Source: Janthinobacterium saanense (lineage in GTDB: Bacteria; Pseudomonadota; Gammaproteobacteria; Burkholderiales; Burkholderiaceae_D). From it: a stretch of DNA of 64,000 nt. The first letter of the stretch is position 1; each line of letters begins with the position of its first letter. Shown here one piece after another: positions 54,901 through 64,000 of the stretch. The notes under the pieces are model-generated. The model saw nothing but the letters and a program-made list of their open reading frames with translations, searched no databases and was not told the DNA's origin. The DNA is taken from positions 32,199 through 96,198 of the forward strand of contig NZ_JACHCI010000022.1 in NCBI RefSeq assembly GCF_014200675.1. Direction: 5' to 3'. The position numbers were made by a program, and so were the translations under genes.

Positions 54901-55659
54901 ATGACCGTCATGAAAACGATGCTGGCTGCGGCCGCCCTTGCCACCGTCACCCTGTCCGCACAGGCGCAGAGCCTGCCCACTGCCGGCACCCTGGTCGTCG
55001 TGCCGGCGAATGGTGAAGTGGTGCATGCAAATGACCAGGTGACCGTCACCCTGGCCATCGAAGAGCAGGACAAGGACAAGGCCGCCGCCGCTTCGCGCGT
55101 GAACCAGAAGATGAGCCAGGGTGTTGCCATCGTCAAGCAGGCCGACCCGCAAGCCGTGCTGAAAACCCAGGGGTATTACACGTATGCCGTGTACCCGGAA
55201 GCCACCCCATTGCCAGCGGGCAGCGTTGCCAGGCCGCGCGTGCCCACCGGCTGGCGCGTGGGCCAGTATTTGCAGGTGACGACCACCAACCTGGCGGCCT
55301 TGCCAAAAACCGTGTCGGCGGCACAATCCGTGCTGACCCTGAACCGCTTGAACTTTGGCCTGGCGCCTGCCACCGTGCGCAAACTCGATGAGCAGCGCAT
55401 TGTTGCCGCGTATCAAAACCTGAACCAGCGGGTGGCTGCGATTGCCGCTGCCATGGGCCGCAATCTGAGTGACGCCGTGATCGATACCATCGACTTCGAA
55501 GGCTCGGGCAATTTTGCCCAGCGTCCCACCTTGATGGCTGCGCGTTCTGTCAGCGCCGATGCGATGGCCTATGGCGGCCAGCAAGTGGCTGAACCGAGCT
55601 TCGAGCCGGGTGAAACGACCCTCAGTATGGGCCTGGTGGCCAAGGTGAAGTTCAAGTAG
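54901..55659 (+). CDS. SIMPL-domain (DUF541) periplasmic protein, copy 2
   Basis: The 252-residue protein has a signal peptide (MKTMLAAAALATVTLSAQAQ) and the same domain as copy 1; long stretches match (DKDKAAAASRVNQKM, VAIVKQADPQAVLK, EPSFEPGETTL). The start has GAGGAG upstream and the shared MTVMK. The pair is a tandem duplication; the intergenic bases 54787-54900 have diverged. The amino-terminal halves and the closing KVKFK are most alike. Confidence 0.85.
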   Translation: MTVMKTMLAAAALATVTLSAQAQSLPTAGTLVVVPANGEVVHANDQVTVTLAIEEQDKDKAAAASRVNQKMSQGVAIVKQADPQAVLKTQGYYTYAVYPEATPLPAGSVARPRVPTGWRVGQYLQVTTTNLAALPKTVSAAQSVLTLNRLNFGLAPATVRKLDEQRIVAAYQNLNQRVAAIAAAMGRNLSDAVIDTIDFEGSGNFAQRPTLMAARSVSADAMAYGGQQVAEPSFEPGETTLSMGLVAKVKFK

Positions 55660-55814
55660 CCGCTTGAATGTAAGCGCAATGTTGTCAGCTTGACGCCGCC
55701 GTGCTTTTCTTTGGCGGCCGCTCCTCTATAATGGCAGCATAGTCTGGCGGTGGCGCAGGGCCACCACGGGCATCCGGCATCGCTTATTTTGCAGTACACA
55801 AGAAATGGAACAAC

Positions 55815-56660
55815 ATGGCAAACTTCCCCCGTCGTAGAGGCAAGAACGGCACATCCGCAGTCTCCAAAGCTTCCCGCTTCAGCAAATTCGCGCGCCAGCC
55901 GGTTGCCGATGGCGTAGGCAAAAAAACCTTGCGCCGCCGGGGAATCTATCTGTTGCCCAATGCCTTCACGACGGCTGCCCTGTTTTGCGGTTTCTACGCC
56001 ATCGTCATGGCCATGAACCAGAAATTCGAACACGCGGCCTGGGCCATCTTCATCGCCATGATACTCGACGGTCTCGATGGCCGCATCGCCCGCCTGACCA
56101 ATACCCAGAGCGAATTTGGCGCCCAGTACGACAGCCTGTCCGACATGGTCTCGTTCGGCGCGGCGCCGGCGCTGGTGATCTATGAATGGTCGCTGCGCGG
56201 CATGGGCAAACTGGGCTGGCTGGCCGCCTTCGTGTATTGCGCCGGCGCCGCCTTGCGCCTGGCCCGCTTCAACACGAATATCGCGGTGGTCGACAAGCGC
56301 TTCTTCCAGGGTTTGCCCAGCCCGGCAGCGGCGGCCATGATCGCCGGCTTCATCCTGCTGATGAACGACCTGCAAGTGTCGGGCAACCAGCTGGCCTGGG
56401 TCTCGTGGGTGATCGCCCTGTTCGCCGGCCTGACGATGGTCACGAACGTGCCGTTTTACAGTTTCAAGGATGTGAACTTCCGCAAATCCGTGCCCTTCAT
56501 CGTGGTCTTTTTGCTGGCGCTGTTCTTTGCGCTGATCTCGATCGATCCGCCGAAAGTATTGTTCCCCATCTTTGTAACGTATGGCTTGTCCGGTTATGCC
56601 GTGTTTTTCTGGCGCATGGCCAAGGGCAAGCCCGTCAGCATCATCCAGACCGACCATTAA
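55815..56660 (+). CDS. pssA: CDP-diacylglycerol-serine O-phosphatidyltransferase
   Basis: Integral membrane enzyme that makes phosphatidylserine, the precursor of phosphatidylethanolamine. The 281-residue protein has a soluble Arg/Lys-rich N-terminus, then membrane segments and the CDP-alcohol phosphotransferase motif DG-x2-AR-x8-G-x3-D-x3-D, starting at DGRIAR (about residue 92). TATAAT at 55727-55732 lies upstream. leuA follows after 63 bases. Type II (membrane) PssA. Confidence 0.93.
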   Translation: MANFPRRRGKNGTSAVSKASRFSKFARQPVADGVGKKTLRRRGIYLLPNAFTTAALFCGFYAIVMAMNQKFEHAAWAIFIAMILDGLDGRIARLTNTQSEFGAQYDSLSDMVSFGAAPALVIYEWSLRGMGKLGWLAAFVYCAGAALRLARFNTNIAVVDKRFFQGLPSPAAAAMIAGFILLMNDLQVSGNQLAWVSWVIALFAGLTMVTNVPFYSFKDVNFRKSVPFIVVFLLALFFALISIDPPKVLFPIFVTYGLSGYAVFFWRMAKGKPVSIIQTDH

Positions 56661-56723
56661 TGATATTGAGGTAGTCAGGTAAGGTGGGTCGGTAGCATAG
56701 CCAGTCTTCAGCCAGGAGCAGCC

Positions 56724-58268
56724 ATGAATGCAAATAACCGACTCATCATCTTTGACACCACCCTGCGCGACGGCGAGCAATCGCCGGGCGCCTCCATGAC
56801 GCGCGAAGAAAAGCTGCGCATCGCCCGCCAGCTCGAACGCATGAAGGTCGATGTGATCGAAGCGGGTTTTGCGGCGGCCTCGCCAGGCGACTTCGAGGCG
56901 ATACGGGCAATTGCCGGCGCCGTGCGCGAATCCACCATCTGTTCGCTGTCGCGCGCCAATGAGCGCGACATCGCCCGCGCCGCCGAAGCGCTGGCGCCCG
57001 CCGAGCGCAAGCGCATCCACACTTTTATCGCCACCTCGCCGCTGCACATGCAGATGAAGCTGCGCATGACACCCGAGCAAGTGCTGCTGCAGGCGCAACA
57101 TGCCGTGCGCTATGCGCGCCAGTTTACGGACGACATCGAATTCAGCCCGGAAGACGGCAGCCGTTCCGACGAAGATTTTCTATGCCGCGTGCTGGAAAGC
57201 GTGATCGCCGAGGGCGCCACCACCATCAATTTCCCCGACACGGTCGGTTATGCCGTGCCTGAAGTCTTCGGCAACACCATCAAGCGCTTGCGCGAACGCA
57301 TACCGAATGCCGATAAAGCCATCTGGTCGGTGCATTGCCATAACGACCTGGGCCTGGCCGTGGCCAATTCCCTGGCCGGCGTCATGCTAGGCGGCGCGCG
57401 CCAGATCGAATGCACCATCAATGGCCTGGGCGAGCGGGCCGGCAACACGGCGCTGGAAGAAGTAGTGATGGCGCTGCGCACGCGCGCCGCCTATTACAAC
57501 TTGACGGTGGGCATAGACACCACGCAGATCGTGGCGGCCTCGAAAATGGTCTCGCAAATCACCGGCTTTGCCGTGCAGCCGAACAAGGCGGTGGTCGGCG
57601 CGAACGCGTTTGCGCACGCTTCCGGCATCCACCAGGACGGCATTTTGAAGGCGCGCGAAACCTATGAAATCATGCGCGCCGAAGACGTGGGCTGGACTGC
57701 CAACAAGATTGTGCTGGGTAAATTGTCGGGCCGGAATGCTTTCAAGCAGCGCTTGCAGGAATTGGGGATTACCCTGGAAGCCGAAGCGGAGGTGAACGCC
57801 GCGTTCGGGCGCTTCAAGGAGTTGGCTGACCGCAAGGCCGAGATTTTCGATGAAGACATCATGGCACTGGTCAGCGCAGAAGAGCAGGCGCAGGAGAGTG
57901 AGTACTACCGTTTTATTTCACTGGCGCAGCAATCGGCGACGGGTTCAGTGCCGCATGCCACGGTGACGTTTTTGCTTGGTGGTGAGCGGCGCAGCTGTGA
58001 AGGACAGGGCGATGGCCCGGTCGATGCAACCGTCTATGCAATTGAAAGCGCGGCCGCCAGTGGCGCCGAACTGGTGCTGTTTTCCGTCAACGCCATCAGC
58101 ACGGGCACGCAGTCGCAGGGGGAAGTGACGATGCGCCTGTCGCGCGACGGGCGCATCGTCAATGGCGTAGGGGTGGACGCCGATATTATTGTTGCTTCAG
58201 CCAAAGCCTATCTGGCGGCGCTCAATAAACTGCATGCGAAAGATGAGCGTATCGACCCGCAGCCATGA
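56724..58268 (+). CDS. leuA: 2-isopropylmalate synthase
   Basis: Condenses 2-ketoisovalerate with acetyl-CoA, first step of leucine synthesis. The 514-residue protein has the HMGL-like barrel with [14 protein letters not shown] near residue 14, the metal-binding HCHNDLG near residue 203 and [14 protein letters not shown] near residue 236, then the C-terminal leucine-binding regulatory domain. AGGAG precedes the ATG. Length is typical of the short LeuA form. Confidence 0.96.
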   Translation: MNANNRLIIFDTTLRDGEQSPGASMTREEKLRIARQLERMKVDVIEAGFAAASPGDFEAIRAIAGAVRESTICSLSRANERDIARAAEALAPAERKRIHTFIATSPLHMQMKLRMTPEQVLLQAQHAVRYARQFTDDIEFSPEDGSRSDEDFLCRVLESVIAEGATTINFPDTVGYAVPEVFGNTIKRLRERIPNADKAIWSVHCHNDLGLAVANSLAGVMLGGARQIECTINGLGERAGNTALEEVVMALRTRAAYYNLTVGIDTTQIVAASKMVSQITGFAVQPNKAVVGANAFAHASGIHQDGILKARETYEIMRAEDVGWTANKIVLGKLSGRNAFKQRLQELGITLEAEAEVNAAFGRFKELADRKAEIFDEDIMALVSAEEQAQESEYYRFISLAQQSATGSVPHATVTFLLGGERRSCEGQGDGPVDATVYAIESAAASGAELVLFSVNAISTGTQSQGEVTMRLSRDGRIVNGVGVDADIIVASAKAYLAALNKLHAKDERIDPQP

Positions 58269-58274
58269 GAAGAT

Positions 58275-58301
58275 CCTGCCGCAGCACGTGACTGCGGCAG
58301 G
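58275..58301. terminator. Perfect hairpin between convergent leuA and lipoprotein genes
   Basis: CCTGCCGCAG (58275-58284) pairs with CTGCGGCAGG (58292-58301) with a seven-base loop. It lies between the stops of leuA (plus strand) and the lipoprotein gene (minus strand). There is no T tract, so function as a bidirectional terminator is only likely. Confidence 0.5.
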
Positions 58302-58307
58302 GAGTAC

Positions 58308-60377
58308 TTATGGACGTACCGGGACTTTACTGCGATAACGGATCGACGCCTGCGTGGTCACGCCGGCGCAGTTGTCGTCCACATCGATGGCGATGCTGGC
58401 CGGCGAACCGCTGCTGTCGAACACATATTCGCGCACGACAAAAGTGCCCGTGCTCTTGCCCTTGCAATCATCCTCGCCGACCCAGCCATAGCCAGTCACG
58501 CCGCTGGTGTTGCCTGGGCCGTAGCTTGCCGTCAGGCCTGTTTGCCAGGTCTGGCTGGCAGGCAGGGTGATGAGGAAATTGCGCTCGCGGCTGGACATGA
58601 TTTCGGTCGTATTGTCCGTGTAGTAGCGGGCGTAGGCGAATTCCGTGGCGCTGGCGTCGCTTTCAATCACCAGCTCGCCTTTGCCGATGCGATAGGTATA
58701 CAGCAGCGCTTGCGAAAAATCGGTCAGCACCTGAATCGCCAGTTGCTGGGTATCCGTTTCACCGGCAGCGTTGGTCACCTGCAATTCGATGGTGGACACG
58801 CCCTTGCTGCTGGCCGGACCCGTGACCGTGATACGTGGCGCCGTGGTGCTGTCGAGCGTCAGCGTCGGGCCGGACAACTGGCGCCAGCGGATGCTGCTGA
58901 CGGGCTGGCCATTGGCCGACGAGGCGTTGGCATCGAGCGTCAGGCTGGCGCCCGATCCCAGCAGCAGTGGCGCTGCATTATTGGTGCCGATCACGGCGCG
59001 TATGCTTTGCTTGACTTGCACCAGGCCGCCAGGCGAGCTGATGGAGTTGCCGGTGACATCGCGCAGCGGGTAGGTGGCGCTGTCGTCAAAGCTCAGTTGG
59101 TAGTTGACGCCTGGCACGAACTGCGTGGCGGGACGCACGATCAGGATGGCGCCCTTGTAGCTGACATTGGCTGCGATGGTGCCGAAGCTGCCGTCTTGTG
59201 GGCGGAAAAACACATTGCCCACCGGTAAAGTCTGCAAAGGGCGTGAATAGACCCACGACAGGCTGCCGGTGCCAGGCGTGACATTCGTCAGGTCGGGCGC
59301 AATCAGCAGTGACAAACCGCTTTGCGTGGCCGGCTTGATGTCATATTTGGCCAGGCCCGCATTTTGCGGCAGCCAGGCGCCGCTGCTCCACAGATAGCTG
59401 ACGGCTGCTGCGGGGATGCTGGTCAAGGGCGTGGCGCCCAGCACGACGTCGAGCTCGCTGCTATCGGCGACGGGGCGCACGCGCAAGCCTGCCTTGCTGT
59501 CGCTGGCGCCCGTCAGCAGCAATTCGCCGGCGTCGGGCAGGGTGTCAAACCAGGAACTCCACGGCGTGACCGTGCTGACGTCCAGGCTGCCGCCCAGTAT
59601 TTCGCTGGCCAGGTGGTAGCGCAGGCTGGTGGTGGCGCGCGCGGTGTCGATGCGCAATTCATGCTGCGCGTCCAGTACGGTGATGGTGTCGCTCTTCACA
59701 GTCTTGCTGACGCTGTCGGTCACCGAGAAGACCAGCGCCTGGGCGTCGGAATAGGTGTGCAACAGCTTGGACAGATCGCCGCTCGCATAGTCAAAGCGTA
59801 CGTTGCCGCTCAGATTCTGGCGCGCGCCGCCGCTGCTTTCGGCGAATCCCGGTGCAAAGCTGATGCTGCCGCTCAATTGCTGGCCATTGGGCGGCGTGGC
59901 GTAGGCCACATTGATAGTGCCGTCCAGCACCACATCGACTTCCTTCAGATAGCAGTTCACATACGTCACGCTCAGCTTGTCGCCGGCGCTGACATTGTGG
60001 CTGCCATCGGCATCGGTGAAGGTGGCGCTCTGGCTGCCGCCATTGCTGCAGGCCTTGGGCAAGGTGGCGCTATCGCTGAAGCCAGCGCTCCAGTCGACCA
60101 CGTTTTGCGCCATACCCAGCGGCACGATGCCATAGCCTAACGCTTGCGGCGGGGCCGAGCTGGCGTTGCTGCTGCTGAGCAGCAATGGCGTGTTGGCGTT
60201 CGAAGCGGGCGGCGTGACTGGCGGCTGTGGTGGCTGTGGCGGCGGGGCGCCGGGAAAGGCGGGATCGCTCGCGCCGCCACCGCCACCGCCACAGGCGGTG
60301 AGGATAGCGGCGAATATCAGGGAAAGGGGCAGGGCGGGACGGACAAAGCGGCTGGGGTGGCTCGGTGCTTGCGGCAT
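58308..60377 (-). CDS. Large secreted lipoprotein with Ig-like domain
   Basis: The 689-residue protein has a signal peptide and lipobox LTAC followed directly by a run of six Gly, then a Pro-rich linker (about residues 40-60) and a long beta-rich region. Part of the middle (about 455-550, GSGASLTLDANASSANGQPV...STIELQVTNAAGETDTQQLA) resembles a PKD/Ig-like repeat. No catalytic motif seen. It is transcribed alone, convergent with leuA. Function unknown; a cell-surface or outer-membrane location is likely. Confidence 0.78.
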   Translation of the reverse strand: MPQAPSHPSRFVRPALPLSLIFAAILTACGGGGGGASDPAFPGAPPPQPPQPPVTPPASNANTPLLLSSSNASSAPPQALGYGIVPLGMAQNVVDWSAGFSDSATLPKACSNGGSQSATFTDADGSHNVSAGDKLSVTYVNCYLKEVDVVLDGTINVAYATPPNGQQLSGSISFAPGFAESSGGARQNLSGNVRFDYASGDLSKLLHTYSDAQALVFSVTDSVSKTVKSDTITVLDAQHELRIDTARATTSLRYHLASEILGGSLDVSTVTPWSSWFDTLPDAGELLLTGASDSKAGLRVRPVADSSELDVVLGATPLTSIPAAAVSYLWSSGAWLPQNAGLAKYDIKPATQSGLSLLIAPDLTNVTPGTGSLSWVYSRPLQTLPVGNVFFRPQDGSFGTIAANVSYKGAILIVRPATQFVPGVNYQLSFDDSATYPLRDVTGNSISSPGGLVQVKQSIRAVIGTNNAAPLLLGSGASLTLDANASSANGQPVSSIRWRQLSGPTLTLDSTTAPRITVTGPASSKGVSTIELQVTNAAGETDTQQLAIQVLTDFSQALLYTYRIGKGELVIESDASATEFAYARYYTDNTTEIMSSRERNFLITLPASQTWQTGLTASYGPGNTSGVTGYGWVGEDDCKGKSTGTFVVREYVFDSSGSPASIAIDVDDNCAGVTTQASIRYRSKVPVRP

Positions 60378-60545
60378 CTTTTTCTTTCGGTACGGTTGAT
60401 TTGTGCGGCCTCTTTCTAGTAGCTTGATATAGATGGGCCAGTACTTGCTTGTAGACTTTACACAATGTTTCCATATGGAAACTACCGCATTCTAGCATCG
60501 AGAATGTTGCCTTGCAGCATCTTTGTTGAAAAAAGCAGCAGCGCC

Positions 60546-61037
60546 TCAAAAGCGTTTCAACTCCTTGTCCGGGTCCGGGCCGTTGAGCATCATGCGCACG
60601 ATGCCCGCGTCGTCAAAATGCACATGCATCATGGAATCCCAGGCGCCCGACTCCTTGTAGCGGTAAGACCAGACATGCAGCTTGCTCAGCGCCAGATAGG
60701 ATTTTTCGGTCGGCTTGCCCAGCAGGTGCAGCACGTCTTCCTGGTTGGAAACACCTATCTTGATGCGTCCGAAGGCCGGTGCATCGAGTACTTGCTCATA
60801 GGACAGCAGGCGCTCATCCAAGCCGAAGCGCGCCATGAAGGTGGTTTGGCCCCAGGGGCCGTTGGCGTATTCCAGTTCCGGCCCGGTGGCCAGCTGGTAG
60901 ACATTTGTCGGCCGCCCCAGGCGCGCTTCCACGGCAGCGCGGGTTTCGCCCGGCTGTGGCGGCGGAGTGCGCCAGCTGGCGCAGGCGCTCAGCATAATCG
61001 TGAGGGCAAGTGTTGTTAATTTGTGTATCGTTTTCAT
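60546..61037 (-). CDS. OmlA/SmpA-like small outer-membrane lipoprotein
   Basis: The 163-residue protein has a signal peptide with lipobox LSAC at residues about 15-18, then a region of two SmpA/OmlA-like repeats: TRAAVEARLGRPTNVYQLATGPELEYA and VSNQEDVLHLLGKPTEKSYL. The fold resembles BamE-type lipoproteins, but it is longer than BamE (about 110 residues). The ATG at 61037 was chosen because it begins the signal peptide; codons to 61145 are upstream. It is divergent from rpsO. Confidence 0.8.
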   Translation of the reverse strand: MKTIHKLTTLALTIMLSACASWRTPPPQPGETRAAVEARLGRPTNVYQLATGPELEYANGPWGQTTFMARFGLDERLLSYEQVLDAPAFGRIKIGVSNQEDVLHLLGKPTEKSYLALSKLHVWSYRYKESGAWDSMMHVHFDDAGIVRMMLNGPDPDKELKRF

Positions 61038-61121
61038 GGTCGGATTCCTTAAAAGACGGCGAAATCCTATCATGCGCTGATAAAAGCCTGCACGGCAGGA
61101 TACAGGCGGGCGTTTTTCCGA

Positions 61122-61156
61122 TATACTTGCGCGTCTGGTTTTCAATTTGAACCAGA
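61122..61156 (+). promoter_or_regulatory. rpsO -10 element and leader hairpin
   Basis: TATACT (61122-61127) is a likely -10. TCTGGTT (61134-61140) pairs with AACCAGA (61150-61156) and is followed by ATTTCTTTTA. A transcript from this promoter would start at the hairpin, so it could be the 5' leader fold used for S15 autoregulation, or it could limit transcription. Confidence 0.45.
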
Positions 61157-61223
61157 ATTTCTTTTAATGTAGTTCACGGTGTATAGGGTGAAGACTCTGC
61201 GCACCGCATGTGAAAGGTTTATC

Positions 61224-61493
61224 ATGACAGTAGAAAACATCAACAAAGCCGCTATCATCGCGGACAACGCACGTGGTCAAAACGACACCGGCTCCCCAGA
61301 AGTGCAAGTTGCTTTGCTGACAGCTCGTATCAACGAACTGAACGGCCACTTCAAAGCCCACTCGAAAGACCACCACTCCCGCCGCGGCCTGATCATGATG
61401 GTCAACCGTCGTAAGAGCCTGTTGTCCTACCTGAAGGCTAAAGACGCTACCCGTTATCGCGACCTGATCGCTAAACTTGGTCTGCGCAAGTAA
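61224..61493 (+). CDS. rpsO: Ribosomal protein S15
   Basis: Primary 16S rRNA-binding protein of the 30S subunit. The 89-residue product is of canonical length and begins [20 protein letters not shown], with [21 protein letters not shown] and [23 protein letters not shown] 61224 was chosen over the in-frame codons from 61179, which are leader. It forms the conserved rpsO-pnp pair with the next gene; S15 usually represses its own translation through a leader fold. Confidence 0.98.
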   Translation: MTVENINKAAIIADNARGQNDTGSPEVQVALLTARINELNGHFKAHSKDHHSRRGLIMMVNRRKSLLSYLKAKDATRYRDLIAKLGLRK

Positions 61494-61519
61494 TTTTTGC
61501 CGCACAAGGTTTATACAGA

Positions 61520-61551
61520 AATGCCTGCGCCAGTTCGCTGACGCGGGCATT
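61520..61551 (+). terminator. Hairpin after rpsO, weak terminator
   Basis: AATGCCTGCGCC (61520-61531) pairs with GACGCGGGCATT (61540-61551), with one wobble and one mismatch. It is followed by TTGTCATTT, a poor T tract, so partial read-through to pnp is expected. Confidence 0.55.
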
Positions 61552-61631
61552 TTGTCATTTGAAATTCCGAATTCGTTTCACTGGGTAAAGTAATCTCAGT
61601 AGAATAAGATGTTTAAAAAGTAAAGTAGTAA

Positions 61632-61670
61632 AGGTGGCAATGATCGGTGTCAACGATCTGCATGCCGCCT
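61632..61670 (+). promoter_or_regulatory. Candidate pnp leader hairpin (RNase III/PNPase autocontrol)
   Basis: AGGTGGCA (61632-61639) pairs with TGCCGCCT (61663-61670) and inside it GATCG (61642-61646) with CGATC (61654-61658), around a seven-base loop. The stem lies 58 bases before the pnp start, the place of the RNase III-cleaved autoregulatory hairpin in E. coli pnp. Confidence 0.6.
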
Positions 61671-61728
61671 GTGGTGAGGTGAACGACAGCCCCTGAAAAT
61701 CTGTCGGCAATTAGAAAAGGGATACCCC

Positions 61729-63846
61729 ATGTTTAACAAAGTTACGAAAACCTTCCAGTACGGTCAACATCAAGTGACGCTGGAAACGGGCGAAATCGCA
61801 CGTCAGGCATCCGGCGCAGTACTGGTGTCGATCGAAGATACCGTCGTTCTGGCAACGGTGGTGGCACGCAAAGATGCCAAACCAGGCCAGGATTTCTTCC
61901 CTTTGACGGTGGATTATGTTGAGAAAACCTATGCTGCCGGTAAAATCCCGGGCGGTTTTTTCAAGCGCGAAGGCCGTCCTTCCGAAAAAGAAACACTGAC
62001 TTCCCGTCTGATCGACCGTCCTATCCGTCCGCTGTTCCCGGAAGGCTACCTGAATGAAGTGCAAGTCATCATTCACGTGCTGTCGGTCAACCCGGAAATC
62101 GATCCTGACATCGCCGCCATGATTGGCGCTTCGGCTGCCCTGTGCATATCGGGCGTGCCATTCAACGGTCCTATCGGCGCCGCGCGCGTTGGTTACGCCA
62201 ATGGCCAGTACATCCTGAACCCGACCGTCCAGCAACTGAAAACCTCGGAAATGGACCTGGTTGTCGCCGGTACCGAAACGGCCGTGCTGATGGTGGAATC
62301 GGAAGCGAAACAGCTGTCCGAAGAAATCATGCTGGGCGCCGTGGTATTTGGCCACGACCAGATGAAAGTCGTCATCGACGCGATTCACGACCTGGTGCGT
62401 GATGGCGGCAAGCCGGAAGTGGAATGGGCGCCTGCGCCGAAAAACGAAGCACTGATCGCGCGCGTCGCGCATTTCGCCAACGCCAAGATCAATGATGCGT
62501 ATCAAACCAAGGACAAGCAAGAGCGTACGGCCAAGCTGAAAGCAGCGACGTCGGAAGTGATCGCCGACCTGTCGGCTGAAGTTGCTGCCAACGGCGGCGC
62601 GTCCATCGACAGCGCTGAAGTGAACAACATCCTGTTCGACATCGAAGCGAAAATTGTGCGTACGCAAATCCTGGACGGCGAGCCACGCATCGACGGCCGC
62701 GACACGCGCACCGTGCGTCCTATCTCGATCCGTACCAGCGTGCTGCCACGCACCCACGGTTCCGCTCTGTTCACGCGCGGCGAAACGCAGGCGCTGGTGG
62801 TGGCGACCCTGGGTACTGCCCGTGACAGCCAGAAGATCGATGCGCTGATGGGCGAGTTCACCGATTCGTTCATGCTGCATTACAACATGCCTCCGTTCGC
62901 CACCGGCGAAACCGGCCGTGTCGGTACGCCTAAACGCCGCGAAATCGGCCACGGCCGCCTGGCCAAGCGCGCGCTGATCGCCGCCCTGCCGGCAGCTGAA
63001 GAGTTCAGCTACTCGGTACGCCTGGTATCGGAAATCACCGAATCGAACGGTTCCTCGTCGATGGCGTCGGTATGCGGCGGCTGCCTGGCGCTGATGGACG
63101 CCGGCGTGCCGATGAAAGAACACGTGGCCGGTATCGCCATGGGCCTGATCAAGGAAGGCGGCAAGTTTGCCGTGCTGTCCGACATCCTGGGCGACGAAGA
63201 TCACCTGGGCGACATGGACTTCAAGGTAGCCGGTACCCGCAACGGTATCACCGCGCTGCAGATGGACATCAAGATCATGGGCATCACCAAGGAAATCATG
63301 CAAGTGGCGCTGGCGCAAGCCAAGGAAGGCCGCGAGCACATCCTGGGCGAAATGCAAAAAGCCATGCCGCACGTCAAAACCGAACTGTCCGATTTCGCAC
63401 CGCGTCTGATCACCATCAAGATCAACCCGGAAAAAATCCGTGACGTGATCGGCAAAGGCGGCGCCGTGATCCGCGCGCTGACCGAAGAAACCGGTACCCA
63501 GATCGACATCAGTGACGAAGGCGTGGTCACCATCGCTTCCGTCGATGCTGCTGCCGGCCAGGAAGCCAAGCGCCGCATCGAAGAACTGACGGCGTCGGTC
63601 GAAGTGGGCAAGACCTACGAAGGCACCGTGCTGAAACTGCTGGACTTCGGCGCCATCGTGCAAGTCATGCCAGGCAAAGACGGCTTGCTGCACATCAGCC
63701 AGATCGCCAACGAGCGCGTCAACGCCGTGGCCGACTACCTGAAAGAAGGCCAGCTGGTACGTGTCAAAGTACTGGAAACGGACGACCGCGGCCGTCTGAA
63801 GCTGTCGATGAAAGCAGCTGAAGGCAACGAAGCGCCAGCCGCTTAA
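61729..63846 (+). CDS. pnp: Polyribonucleotide nucleotidyltransferase (PNPase)
   Basis: Phosphorolytic 3'-5' exoribonuclease of the RNA degradosome. The 705-residue protein has two RNase PH domains (about 10-230 and 305-550) separated by a helical domain, then a KH domain ([15 protein letters not shown], about residues 575-590) and a C-terminal S1 domain ([24 protein letters not shown]). Motifs and length are normal. AAAAGGG precedes the ATG. rpsO-pnp order is conserved. Confidence 0.98.
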   Translation: MFNKVTKTFQYGQHQVTLETGEIARQASGAVLVSIEDTVVLATVVARKDAKPGQDFFPLTVDYVEKTYAAGKIPGGFFKREGRPSEKETLTSRLIDRPIRPLFPEGYLNEVQVIIHVLSVNPEIDPDIAAMIGASAALCISGVPFNGPIGAARVGYANGQYILNPTVQQLKTSEMDLVVAGTETAVLMVESEAKQLSEEIMLGAVVFGHDQMKVVIDAIHDLVRDGGKPEVEWAPAPKNEALIARVAHFANAKINDAYQTKDKQERTAKLKAATSEVIADLSAEVAANGGASIDSAEVNNILFDIEAKIVRTQILDGEPRIDGRDTRTVRPISIRTSVLPRTHGSALFTRGETQALVVATLGTARDSQKIDALMGEFTDSFMLHYNMPPFATGETGRVGTPKRREIGHGRLAKRALIAALPAAEEFSYSVRLVSEITESNGSSSMASVCGGCLALMDAGVPMKEHVAGIAMGLIKEGGKFAVLSDILGDEDHLGDMDFKVAGTRNGITALQMDIKIMGITKEIMQVALAQAKEGREHILGEMQKAMPHVKTELSDFAPRLITIKINPEKIRDVIGKGGAVIRALTEETGTQIDISDEGVVTIASVDAAAGQEAKRRIEELTASVEVGKTYEGTVLKLLDFGAIVQVMPGKDGLLHISQIANERVNAVADYLKEGQLVRVKVLETDDRGRLKLSMKAAEGNEAPAA

Positions 63847-63878
63847 GTTCGCCTGATGGCGGTGTGAACCGCCTGATA

Positions 63879-63913
63879 AAAACCGCCAGCGCGCAAGCCC
63901 TGGCGGTTTTTTT
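63879..63913 (+). terminator. Rho-independent terminator of pnp
   Basis: AAAACCGCCAG (63879-63889) pairs with CTGGCGGTTTT (63900-63910) and is followed by T to 63913. A smaller hairpin (GGCGGT/ACCGCC, 63858-63873) precedes it. Confidence 0.95.
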
Positions 63914-63916
63914 ATG

Positions 63917-64000
63917 GTGCGCCCAGCATGGGCGCACTCCTGCGGGTGCAAGTCCCGCCGCGAGCTGACCACAGTGAGCGAAGTGAAGCGCAACTGCGGG
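63917..64000 (+). mobile_element. 5' end of a probable group II intron, 3' partial
   Basis: The sequence starts GTGCG, the conserved 5' end of bacterial group II introns, and opens with an eight-base hairpin (GTGCGCCC AGCAT GGGCGCAC). GGGTGCAAGTCCC further on is typical of domain I. It begins three bases after the T tract of the pnp terminator; group IIC introns are known to insert just behind terminator hairpins. The ribozyme core and the reverse transcriptase lie beyond the window. Confidence 0.65.

Noticed and set aside
61711..63993. 760-residue minus-strand open frame opposite pnp
   Set aside because: Antisense shadow of pnp; Phe/His/Arg-rich and without family similarity.
63917..64000. 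tRNA gene suggested by the GGGTGCAAGTCCC T-arm-like motif
   Set aside because: No acceptor stem or anticodon arm; the context fits a group II intron better.

Overview
The window reads as a chromosomal segment of a high-GC betaproteobacterium of the Oxalobacteraceae, most like Janthinobacterium, Massilia or Duganella. This rests on the gene content (an isc operon with iscR, iscX and a downstream methyltransferase, ilvB-ilvH-ilvC followed further on by pssA and leuA, rpsO-pnp, and a sigma factor/DUF3619/DUF3106/RDD block). The genus is an inference, because no rRNA or other marker gene is present. No tRNA, rRNA, CRISPR array or insertion sequence was found.

Region 1 (1-15767) is most of a type VI secretion system (T6SS). 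A plus-strand run, tssM (cut by the left edge), tagF and an OmpA-like gene, converges on a minus-strand tssJ-tssK-tssL operon. A second plus-strand operon follows: TPR lipoprotein, tssB, tssC, hcp, tssE, tssH (clpV), tssA. Together these supply the membrane complex, the sheath, the tube and the sheath-disassembly ATPase. tssF, tssG and vgrG are not in the window.

Region 2 (15807-20836) holds unlinked housekeeping genes: a lipocalin lipoprotein, a chemoreceptor with a CheR-docking tail, a DTW-domain tRNA modification enzyme, two tiny coupled membrane ORFs, and a radical SAM gene directly behind a near-perfect LexA box. Region 3 (20909-26525) is a disaccharide phosphorolysis operon on the minus strand (LacI repressor, GH65 phosphorylase, beta-phosphoglucomutase, MFS permease) with three copies of a palindromic operator upstream. 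Region 4 (26792-31837) is one 1681-residue protein joining a Ser/Thr kinase-like domain, an AAA-type ATPase, a helical repeat region, a GAF domain and a GGDEF diguanylate cyclase.

Region 5 (31857-37173) contains a ChaC-type gamma-glutamylcyclotransferase, a LysR regulator divergent from a VOC/fumarylacetoacetase/maleylacetoacetate isomerase operon for the lower part of an aromatic ring-cleavage pathway, and an overlapping pair made of an altered uracil-DNA glycosylase-like protein and a NADAR protein. Region 6 (37295-45055) is the complete iscRSUA-hscBA-fdx-iscX operon plus a methyltransferase and a pseudouridine synthase. A roughly 120-bp structured repeat sits inside the isc operon between iscS and iscU, and a second copy lies after the pseudouridine synthase gene.

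Region 7 (45380-47634) is a minus-strand ECF sigma factor operon. Region 8 (48133-58268) carries branched-chain amino acid genes (ilvB, ilvH, ilvC, leuA) interspersed with small membrane proteins, an MFS exporter, a tandem pair of SIMPL-domain proteins and pssA. Region 9 (58308-64000) holds a large Gly-rich lipoprotein, an OmlA-like lipoprotein, and rpsO-pnp with regulatory hairpins. The window ends inside what looks like the 5' end of a group II intron placed directly behind the pnp terminator.
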